Positions 24,301 through 36,300 of a DNA stretch of 64,000 bases are shown here, piece after piece. The position numbers and the translations under genes were made by a program. Source of the stretch: Protonemura montana. Taxonomy: Eukaryota > Arthropoda > Insecta > Plecoptera > Nemouridae. The notes beneath the pieces are model-generated. The model did no database searches and was not told where the DNA came from. It saw only the letters and a list, made by a program, of their open reading frames with translations. How positions within the stretch are numbered: position 1 is the stretch's first letter; each line of letters starts with the position of its first letter. The stretch lies in contig OX387608.1 of NCBI GenBank assembly GCA_947568835.1, positions 1,712,001 to 1,776,000 on the forward strand, written 5' to 3'.

Positions 24301-27300
24301 ACCTTACGAAGTTCAAGACCAGAAGGCTGTGTAAGGGGCGGGGTTAATGTTGGGTCTCATCATTAAAGCAATATACAGCGAGTCTGCCAAGGTGCAATCA
24401 GGGCGCAGTGAAAAGCAGAGTCAATAATTAATGGCGGCTGGCAGCGATGCGATCATTTCGTTGTTAGCACTCAACTTTGATCTCACTGGCCGGGATTAAC
24501 CCCCCTCCCCTCCCCCTACCCCTTCTTACCTGCCCTCCTGGCAACGTTAAGGGGAACTAACTGCTGGTGGTTTTTATACCAATCCTTGTCATGCTCTCCT
24601 GGTCGAGACGTCCATGTTTAAAAGCCAGCCGTCTGGAATCAAAATTATTTTCCATATATCAAGATAACGATTATTTTTCTTATTTTTAATGACAAGGCAT
24701 TAAGACAACTGAAATAGGATCCAAGATGCCGATGTTGAGCTAAACTTGCTGGAAACAAGATTGCAAGGTCAAATTAATTTTCACTGATTTTCTGATAATT
24801 TGAAATGTTTTAAAGATGAAGAATACAGAGATACTCAAGAAGAAGATTAAATTTAACTTTCAATTCTCGTAGTATTCTGTCTTCTTTTAACTAAAGTAGT
24901 TTTGTTTGATTTAAATAGAATCACGGTCGATATATTTCCCGTGCGTTGTTTTTCCAGCGGCCGTGAGGATTGAACAATCAAGAAGGCTTTACTTTCTCAT
25001 TAATCACCGCCTTCTAGCTTCGCGTTCCGTCGACCGAGAAGCGCCTTTCAAATTTCAATGCGCACATAAAGGAGGCTATGAGTCTTTTTATTAATACAAA
25101 AAAACTCAGACATTAAAACGGGAAATTTTAGCGTCGAATGAAAGAAGATTCTTGGAACTTTTCCATCAACTTTCCGAGCTTTTCTTATCAGAAATGTAAT
25201 CGTAAGACCGCTGCATTCTCTGTGGCGCTGTTAGAACCTGGACATGTTTTATCACAAAACCAGTTATTTATGTCTATCCACTTTAATACCAGCAAATGCT
25301 CAAGTACCTCCTCATGTACTCGTCGTGCTATTTATTCTAAGTGTTCATAATAATAAAATACCCCGCGCATTGCAAGCGTTTGCAATTTAAATCACATTTC
25401 ACAGAATTTCGATATTTCTCGTTGGTTACTCGCTTTTTAATATCGTTACGTGTATATCAATCGTTGAGGTTAACATTGATAGAGATTTTTTGAGCATGAA
25501 AAGTCACAAAAGCGAGTTAACCTACGAGAAATATTGAAATTTAATTTCATACACCAGTGGCTCCACTTAACGGCGTGTTCTGGTACTCTGCAATTTTGTT
25601 GGTAAAGTAGTCATTTGGCGGCCATCTTTCACGCAGAAAGTTTAACATTAACGTTCTGTCTCTACCTAGAACCTGCACACTCAACGGTTTAACATTAACG
25701 TTCTGTCTCTACCTAGAACCTGCACACTCAACGGTTTAACATTAACGTTCTGTCTCTACCTAGAACCTGCACACTCAACGGTTTAACATTAACGTTCTGT
25801 CTCTACCTAGAACCTGCACACTCAACGGTTTAACATTAACGTTCTGTCTCTACCTAGAACCTGCACACTCAACGGTTTAACATTAACGTTCTGTCTCTAC
25901 CTAGAACCTGCACACTCAACGGCTTAACATCAACGTTCTGTCTCTACCTAGAACCTGCACACTCAACGGTTTAACATTAGCGTTCTGTCTCTAGCTAGAA
26001 CCTGCACACTCAACGGTTTAACATTAACGTTCTGTCTCTACCTAGAACCTGCACACTCAACGGTTTAACATTAACGTTCTGTCTCTACCTAAAACCTGCA
26101 CACTCAACGGTTTAACATTAACGTTCTGTCTCTACCTGGAACCTGCACACTCAACGGTTTAACATTAACGTTCTGTCTCTACCTAGAACCTGCACACTCA
26201 ACGGTTTAACATTAACGTTCTGTCTCTACCTAGAACCTGCACACTCAACGGCTCAACATTAACGTTCTGTCTCTACCTAGAACCTGCACACTCAACGGTT
26301 CTTTTGTTCACATTTGGACCTAGTTCCCAGCACGGCCACGTTTAGCCGTTATAAAGATGGAATCTGTCTGACAGATGCCACGTTGATAAATAGATTAGAA
26401 TTTGTTTCGAATGACTTTGTTGCCATGGAGACTGATGTCTCAAGAAACGGCCATCTTTTACTTCAAGTTTCACTTCGCTCGTTATTTGCACACGAAGAAA
26501 AGTTGCTGGTTTCGTATTCACATGACGTGTACTTGCTCATTTCAATGAGACACCTTGAAGTCAATAGGTTGGTACATTATTAAAAAAAGTGCTTTCATTT
26601 TGATAGTTTTTAGACTCATGTCTACTTTATTTAACCTTAGCACTTGCTTTGAAAAAAACTATTTGAGCGGGGTTTTGAGTATTTGACCCCTGATTATTTT
26701 ATTTAGATGCATTTAGGAAGCTTGAATTAGGTTATTATTATAATTTTGTTCTTTTGTTATCGAAAAATATTGTCAGGACTGCTCTTACCCTTGATAAAGT
26801 TATAGGTGCAAGTTACGAAACGTTGGAAAATTCAGTTGTTCCTCACCTAGCATTCAAAACCCAGTTGAAATAGTTTTTGTCAAAGCTTTTATCTTGTACA
26901 GGATTAATGCCCTTTGTAATTGAATCGACTTAGTTCAAAACAGCGCGGCCAGGAAGCGTTGAAAACATTGATAAATCACTATGGGTGGGGGGGGGGGACC
27001 TTTTTATCTTACTTATATCTAGAATATTATCATGTTCAAGAGGATTTAATAACTTAGATCAGGTGTTCTCGGACCCCGTCGTTGCAGCCCGGGCCCAAGT
27101 CCCTGCTGACTTTGATAACTAGATAAACAATTCACTCGTGAGATAAAACAGTTTAAAACTTGGTCACCGCCGCCTCGAGACTTGTCACCGCCAGGTAGCG
27201 CTGGACAGCAAGTTGTTCCCGCCGTTACTTTATGTTCTCTTTTATTCGCCGTGTGAAATTTACGGCCGTCGTGGAATTTCTTCCCCTATCTGTCGGCTTT

Positions 27301-30300
27301 CAAGACTCATCGCCCTCGTTCACGTACGAACACATTTAATTTTGTTATTTCTCGCAGACTACTCGCATTTGAGTCTGGTTTACATTCAATCAATCTTTAT
27401 TAATGCTAACCTCAACGATTGATAAACATCTATAGATATTTTGAGTTGTAATTATTTAAATGTAGAGGTTTTTTGAAAAGGACGGCAGCAAGCGCCATCG
27501 GGTGGCACCTACCGTTACCACGTGTTGCCGGCCTCGTTTGCTCAGCAGCAAGCACCATCGGGTGGCACCTACCGTTATAACGTGTTGCCGGCCTCGTTTG
27601 CTCAGCAGCAAGCGCCATCGGGTGGCACCTACCGTTACCACGTGTTGCCGGCCTCGTTTGTTCAGCAGCAAGCGCCATCGGGTGGCACCTACCGTTACCA
27701 CGTGTTGCCGGCCTCGTTTGCTCAGCAGCAAGCGCCATCGGGTGGCACCTACCGTTACCACGTGTTGCCGGCCTCGTTTGCTCAGCAGCAAGCGCCATCG
27801 GGTGGCACCTACCGTTACCACGTGTTGCCGGCTGTAGAAAGTTTATCATTAGTGCTGGGACTCTGACTTTACCTGTAAAACGAATGGTTTTGGGGCAAAA
27901 TATAATTTGTCAGTAGTAAACAGAAATGTTCAAACTGCGACAAAATATGGCATGGATGACAGAGAAACAGAGAAGCAAGCCCAAGTAAACAAGTGAGAGA
28001 GAGATGAGCAAAACCACCGGGCATTCATTTGCTTTGAGGGCGTTTCTCATCGACACTGACAGCTGTCATCGAAGAAAACAGCTGTTCCACTGTCACACTG
28101 ATTGTTTGCTGGTGTCCCACGTCACGTGCCTGACAGCTAAACCTAGCGGCGATCAATCTTCACAAAGCCACGAGAGTTTTTAGCGCGTTTGACCCGTTAA
28201 AAAAAACTAACTAGTTTCAAAGTGGCGGGGAGTTAAGCATCACGTCGTTAAGAAAATTATCGGATGGGTGACCACCTCACAGGAAGGTTTGCGTATATTG
28301 GCGGAGGTCTTTAATTTGATTGGCTGACAAAGGTTGACATTGGTTAGCTATGGTCAGGTTCATCATCATCCACTCATTCACCGACGCCATAAGACCAGTG
28401 CCACATGGCCCGTTGTCAAAACGGTGCGTCGTTAAACACCACAAATCAATCATTTTGTTAAAATTCGATTTGGCTTGGTTTAATCGTAGAGTGTGCAGGT
28501 TATAGGTAGAGCAACAACTTCAATTTTACAGTTTCTGCGTGAAAGATGGCCGCCAAATGACTACCTTACCGACAAAAATGTAGAGTACCGGAACATCACG
28601 TTAAGTCGTATAAAATTTAATTTCGATATTTCTCGTAGGTAAACTCGCTTTTGAGACTTTTCGTGCTGAAAAGATCTCCATCAATGTTTACCTCAACGAT
28701 TGATAAACACGTAAAGATATTAAAAAGCGAGTAACCTACGAGAAATATCTAAATTAAATTTCATACGACAGTGGCTCCACTTAACGTGATGTTCCAGTAC
28801 TCTGCATTTTTATTGGTAAGGTAGTCATTTGGCGGCCATCTTTTACGCAGAAAGTTTAACATTGACGTTCTGTCTCTACCTAGAACCTGCACACTCAACG
28901 GTTTAACATTAACGTTCTGTCTCTACCTAGAACCTGCACACTCAACGGTTTAACATTAACGTTCTGTCTCTACCTAGAACCTGCACACTCAACGGTTTAA
29001 CATTAACGTTCTGTCTCTACCTAGAACCTGCACACTCAACGGTTAAACATTAACGTTCTGTCTCTTCCTAGAACCTGCACACTCAACGGTTTAACATTAA
29101 CGTTCTGTCTCTACCTAGAACCTGCACACTCAACGGTTTAACATTACATTCTGTCTCTACCTATAACCTGCACTCAACGGTCTTATGGTTCAAGCTTCTA
29201 TAGATAGCTGTTGTCTTGTGTCCACAGCTTGGCGGGGATGTCACGGAGTGTCACGGTGGCGGTCGCCTACATAATGAGTGTGACGCCGTTGAACTGGAAG
29301 GAGGCGTTGAAGGTGGTCCGTGTTGGACGCAACGTGGCCAACCCCAACGCGGGGTTCCAGAGACAGCTGCAAGACTTCGAGAACTTCAAGCTGGCCGAGG
29401 TAGGGGGCGTACAAACCATTGAACCTCATATACTAGGCCATGATGTACCCGTGGTAACATAAGATAGCAGAATTGAGAAGCTCTGTCAGGTGATCTCAGC
29501 ATATCCATGGCTATCAAACGTTGAATATACCATTGAACCTCCTATGCTAGGCCATGATATACCCGTGGTAACATAAGATAGCAGAATTGAGAAGCTCTGT
29601 CAGGCGATCTCAGCATCTCCATGGTTATCAAACGTTGAATATACCATTGAACCTCCTATGCTAGGCCATGATATACCCGTGGTAACATAAGATAGCAGAA
29701 TTGAGAAGCTCTGTCAGGTGATCTCAGCATCTCCATGGCTACCAAACGTTGAATCTACCATTGAATCTACTATGCTAGGCCATGATATACCCGTGGTAAC
29801 ATAAGATAGCAGAATTGAGAAGCTCTGTCAGGTGATCTCAGCATCTCCATGGCTACCAAACGTTGAATCTACCATTGAACCTCCTATGCTAGGCCATGAT
29901 ATACCCGTGGTAACATAAGATAGCAGAATTGAGAAGCTCTGTCAGGCGATCTCAGCATCTCCATGGCTATCAAACGTTGAATCTACCATTGAACCTCCTA
30001 TGCTAGGCCATGATATAGTTGTGGTAACATAAGATAGCAGAATTGAGAAGCTCTGTCTGCTGCAGGAGCGGCGACGGTTGAAGGAACGCTATCCCAGCCT
30101 GGCGCTGGTATCTGCAGATGAGCATCAGTGCCGAGCGATGCTGCATTCCTACCAGAGCCTGTTGCTCTCGAGGGATCTCTGTGAAGGAGATTGTGTCCTC
30201 GGACAGACCTGTCCTACGGGACTGTGCAGGGTGCCAAGCAAGAGGTGAGACTGTTTCACTTACCTTCGCTCTTTCCAGCCGAGAACAAAGGGATGAAAAG

Positions 30301-33300
30301 GTTAAATTATAAGAACACAAAATGCAAATTTCTCTAAAATGCAAATATTTGCGGTTCTGTCATTTTCAGGCTTATTTGCAAAATTGAATTTAGATTTGTA
30401 AAATGTTTTGGCGAACATCAATTTTTTTTTAATTTTGTGAAATATGTAATAAAAACTGATTTATTTGTCTTTTTTTTTTAACGTAGCTGATCTAAGTTTA
30501 GAGTTTTTTAATGTCTCTTGAATATTTAATTTAAATCTGTCCAATCAGACAGTCACTGGCGTGCAGTGGTCATTTTGTGCGTACGCCTACCTTTTCTTGC
30601 AATAGTGGAGGTCGATCACTCATTCCGGGAAAACTTTGGTTTACTCTACATTTAAATTCAAGAAACACGCGTTATTTTTATCTGTCGGTGAACACTTTAT
30701 TTGGAAATGGCTTTCAGCAGAACGTAGGTAAATTCACAGAATCTTATCATTCTGAGAAATAAATGCTGAATACACAAGCTCATAATTATGACAACGCAAA
30801 GCGATAGCAAGGCTAAGCTTAGCTAAGCTCAGGCAACGCTGCGCTTTGTCAGGCAGCGCCGACAAAGCATAGCGAGAGTTTAGAAATTGTTTCAATGTTT
30901 TTCACCTTTTGGCACAGCTTCCTTGTTCCCAAGAAAACACACGATCTAGAACAGCACCTGAATTCAATTGATAGCGTACCCAAATTTTTCAATAAAAATT
31001 AACCACTGTACCCAACTAGCAAATCCCACCTCCATGATAGTGTTTTCATCATCATCATCCTCCTCATCATCCACTCATTCACCGACGCCATTAGACCAGT
31101 GCAGCATAGCGCGTTGTCAAAACAGTGCGTCGTTAAACACCACAAATCAATCAATTGTTTTGTCATGTTTCGGTTTCAGATTTCGTCGTCGTCAATCACA
31201 TCACTAAGTATGCCAATCATTGACCTTGACAATTTCTGTCCAATCACAACGCGTGTTCACTTCACAGCCTTGTGTTCGACCAATCACAGTCCACCACCGT
31301 TTTAACTGCCATGAGTGTGTTTTTCTTGTTGTTCACATATTTGCAAAGTTTGATAAAAAAATATCAAACACTTTCGGTGGCACAACTCCAAAACGGTGGT
31401 ACAAAATCTAAAAAGTTTCGTAATTTTTGAATAGTTTTAAAACTATTAAATCGATTTTGCTAAAAAACGCACGGTGTCTAAATGCAAGGTATTAAAATGT
31501 GCTCCGTTGATTTCGATAAAATCGAAGCAAGGGTTTGGCCACTAGAACGTGAACAAAATCGCAAATACAATTGGTTTTTTTCACACAAGTTTGATAAAAA
31601 AAATCAAGAACTTGTCTAGTTTGGGCGGTAAAACTTATTTGAAACGCGCGGTTGTTTTCGATTCGGTCGCTTGGGTCATTAAGCGAGTAAGTACACTGTA
31701 GTTACCGACCAATCACTGATGTATCGACATTCAATTAATTACTACTTGATATCTCAACAGAGCTCGCTGTCGATCTGCAGTAAAACACTAGGTCTCGTTC
31801 AGTTTTACTTGGTTAGACAAGAGACCCTGAGTTTCCCTTGATGAAGTATTGGAGTCCGGTCCTCATTGGCGGTCGATCTCTGAGGAATCGCGCTTTCTTT
31901 TGAGATCATGATATTGTTGGTAAGCTGAGTGCGATCCAAGCCTCTAATGGTGCAGCCAGCCGAGTCTTAGCTCGTAGCACATCAACCCAGTGTGAGGGTG
32001 CATGTAAGGCTGCTGGTGGGGTATCATTGAATGAGTCTTCTGTTTTGTTTCTCTGTGTTCATGTTTTAAAGCTTGTGCGTGACGTGTTGTGATACATGGA
32101 TTGTTGATGTTATTTTTGTAAATTTGTCTGAATTGTGACTTTCAACTGTTTGATTCGGGCCCCAACTCTGACTTATTTTTCACGACGTCATCTTTTTTAT
32201 CTACGAGTGGAATACAGTTTTTGTAAAAAAGAGTTTAAAAAAAATAAAACCTCAACTGTATTTGAACCCGGGCTTCCAGCATACGGCCCGGTCAGTCTTA
32301 CCACTCAGCCACAGTAGAGACCATGTATCGGTGCACTGTTTTGTGCTATATACAAAATGCTCCACTTAGATCTATCGATGAAAAGATCATTGAAAATTTT
32401 TTTAGTACAGAATGTAGTACCAATTCGTGCCAACAGGTTGCGCTCGCGTCAGTTTTTCCCTGAACACTAAGTCCCGATCCTATATACTACTTGATGCTAG
32501 ACTTAGGAGCTGCGCACGGATTTCGCGGGGGCTCGGGGGTCGTGGGGTCTTAAACAAACGCCCAATAAATAATGTCTGCGACGAATAAGGACTAGGCCAT
32601 CCGGATTCGAAGTCCAGGTCATGAATTCGACGAAGAACTCGACAGCTTCGCTGGAAAATTTTCTTCATGAAACGTACACCTGTTGTAATAAAAACCTTAA
32701 TGGAGACGGGAATCGAACTCGGAACCTCAAACATGTGACCTGCATGTCTTCACCGCACGACCACTCAGAACCATATCACTACTGTGTTTATTTTGTAAAT
32801 ATGAATTGCTCGGTATAAAGTTTAATGTTGGGTATCAAGTGTAGAAGGTATGAAGGTTCAAAGTACGCTACCAGGTGTCTCTGTCCTCGTGCTTCTCCGA
32901 AGACCCGGCTGGTAGTTACGACCACGGCCCACATGCGTCTCATGCGTAGGAGACAGCTGTCGCTATGCAAGGAGCTTGCTTCAATCTTCGAGTTTTACGT
33001 CAGGCGTTTGCAATAAAAAAACACACCCGCCGCGATGAGCGGGATTCGAAGGCGGTTCCTCCAGTAAGGCGATCTCGCAGTCTAACCATTCGATCGCACA
33101 TACCTTCACACTAACGGAAGGTTTTGTGGGTTAGTTAAAATGCTAGTCTCAGTGCTACCGGTATAAAGATATCTCTGAGGCAAATGTCCAAAAACTCTCG
33201 CCTATCATGAAGTGCACGGGATTCGATCCCAGGATCTTCTCCACTTGGAACACAGCTTCACAACACGGCCTTCTGAGCTGCTCTTGAGCGGCGCTAGCTG

Positions 33301-36300
33301 TAGACGGGTTTATAGCCAGGATTGAAGATTATGTTGACATATGTAAATGTTGACTTCTCTCTAAGGCTAGCGCCACCTGTTAGCAAGCGTGGAACTATAC
33401 CTCAAGGACTATATCCATTTATTCATGTTGACGGCGCTTTTCCTGGACATTTTCATTCGCTATATTGGAATTTTGTTGACATCTTTGAACCTGACGTTTG
33501 AAACAAATATAAAGGTACATTTCCTGGACGGTATTTGATCGCGAGGGCGTTGAAGCTGTTGAAGTTGTTAGTAGAAGCAATTAGAGCAATCTTTATACAT
33601 CACGTGATTTGACCAGTGGTTCTCTTCGGCGTACGCTCACCTTTTCTTGCAATAGTGTGCGTCGATCACTCATTTCGGGCAAAGTTAAATCTACTCTACA
33701 TTTAAATTCAAGAAACACGTGTTACTTTTATTACCTGTTGGTGAAAATATTATTTGGAAATGACATTCAGCAGAACGTAGGTACATTCACAGAATGTTAT
33801 CATTCTGAGAAATAAATGCCGAATACACTAGCTCATAATTATGACTACGCAAAGCGATAGCAAGGCTAAGCTTAGCTAAGCTCAGGCAACTCTAGCCTTT
33901 GTCAGGCAGCGCCGACAAAGCATAGCGAGAGTTTAGAAATTGTTTCAATGTTTTTCGCCTTTTGGCACAGCTTCCTTGTTCCCAAGAAAACACACGATCT
34001 AAAACAGCACCTGAATTCAATTGAAAGCGTGCCCAACTGTTTCATTACAAATTAACCACTGGATTTGCTTGTATGTAATAAGAATGAATGAAGCAATAAT
34101 ATGAAATAAACACAGAGAGCTATCAACGAGGTGGCCGTGGAACGCCAGTAATGCAACTGCAAGGAACGGGGAACAAAAGGGAACAACTGATGCCACTTCA
34201 AATCCTCGCGCAGCGCCGAGTGATTGAGTTCCAGTGGAATCGGATTTCCTTCAAAGTGTAACGTGATAAAAGAGGTGGTAATTGAGGGAGGAGAGGGAGG
34301 AGAGGGAGGGGAGTCACTTCATGGACTTAATCTCATCAGAGCCTCTTAGCGACCCGGAGAAATAAAACAACTCGAAGTAGCCGAGCATCTTCCCGCCTAT
34401 CACGTACCAGCGAGTAAAGCCACTGATCTCATTTAAACTGGATAGCGGTTGCCATGGAGAGACTTTGAAGCCAAGGCCGCCATCTTGAGAGTACCTCATT
34501 TTCAGTTCTCTCATAGAACTCATGCTATGTTAAGTGTTTTCGTCGGCAGTTTTCGTATTTTTCACCACTTTAATGGTCAAAATTGGTGGCTCTGAAATTA
34601 ACATTGAAATCAAAGGGACATCTCGGATAAAGTGACTCCTACCTGTTGCCAAAATAGATTGCCAGACTTCAATTTTGATCAGCTGGCTGGATTCTATGCT
34701 CTATCCAGGTTATTTGAGATCAGCTGGCTGGATCCTATGCTCTATCCAGGTTATTTGAGATCAGCTGGCTGGATCCTATGCTCTATCCAGGTTATTTGAG
34801 ATCAGCTGGCTGTATGTTATGCTCTGTCCAGGTTATTTGAGATCAGCTGGTTGGATCCTATGCTCTATCCAGGTTATTTGAGATCAGCTGGCTGGATCTT
34901 ATGCTCTATCCAGGTTATTTGAGATTAGCTGGCTGGATCCTATGCTCTTTCCAGGTTATTTGAGATCTGCTGGCTGGATCCTATGCTCTATCGAGGTTAT
35001 TTGAGATCAGCTGGCTGGATCCTATGCTCTTTCCAGGTTATTTGAGATCAGCTGGCTGGATCCTATGCTCTTTCCAGGTTATTTGAGATCAGCTGGCTGG
35101 ATCCTATGCTCTTTCCAGGTTATTTGAGATCAGCTGGCTGGATCCTATGCTCTTTCCAGGTTATTTGAGATCAGCTGGCTGGATCCTATGCTCTTTCCAG
35201 GTTATTTGAGATCAGCTGGCTGGATCCTATGCTCTTTCCAGGTTATTTGAGATCAGCTGGCTGGATCCTATGCTCTATCCAGGTTATTTGAGATCAGCTG
35301 GCTGGATCCTATGCTCTATCCAGGTTATTTGAGATTAGCTGGCTGGATCCAATGCTCCATCCAGGTTATTTGAGATCAGCTAGCTGGATCCTATGCTCTA
35401 TCTAGGTTATTTGAGATCAGCTGCTTAAATCCTATGCTCTATCCAGGTTATTTGAGATCAGCTGGCTGGATCCTATGCTCTTTCCAGGTTATTTGAGATC
35501 TGCTGGCTGGATCCTATGCTCTATCCAGGTTATTTGAGATCAGCTGGCTGGATCCTATGCTCTATCCAGATTATTTGAGATCAGCTGGCTGGATCCTATG
35601 CTCTTTCCAGGTTATTTGAGATCTGCTGGCTGGATCCTATGCTCTATCGAGGTTATTTGAGATCAGCTGGCTGGATCCTATGCTCTTTCCAGGTTATTTG
35701 AGATCAGCTGGCTGGATCCTATGCTCTTTCCAGGTTATTTGAGATCAGCTGGCTGGATCCTATGCTCTTTCCAGGTTATTTGAGATCAGCTGGCTGGATC
35801 CTATGCTCTTTCCAGGTTATTTGAGATCAGCTGGCTGGATCCTATGCTCTTTCCAGGTTATTTGAGATCAGCTGGCTGGATCCTATGCTCTTTCCAGGTT
35901 ATTTGAGATCAGCTGGCTGGATCCTATGCTCTATCCAGGTTATTTGAGATCAGCTGACTGGATCCAATGCTCTATCCAGGTTATTTGAGATCAGCTGGCT
36001 GGATCCTATGCTCTATCCAGGTTATTTGAGATCAGCTGGCTGGTTAATACTCACGATGACAGCTAATGGACGCCCTGCCAGACCCCATTAGAAGATGAGT
36101 CTCTTCGACCCCCGCTCGAGTTTCTAGCTGTAGACGTGCGCTTGATCAAATCATGTATTTTATGATCGTCATAAAAGGAGTACGTTCTAGAAGAGGAGCA
36201 TTCAGCATGGTTTAGTTTCGTTCGCAAAGTGCTCCAGTAAATTGGCTGACAACTCAGTGATGAAAACACAGAGAGACGCGGAGTTGAATGGTTGAAAATA

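Noticed and set aside
26314..26583. 89-codon ORF after the 47-bp array
   Set aside because: No family recognised and no other coding evidence. Likely chance in intron 3.
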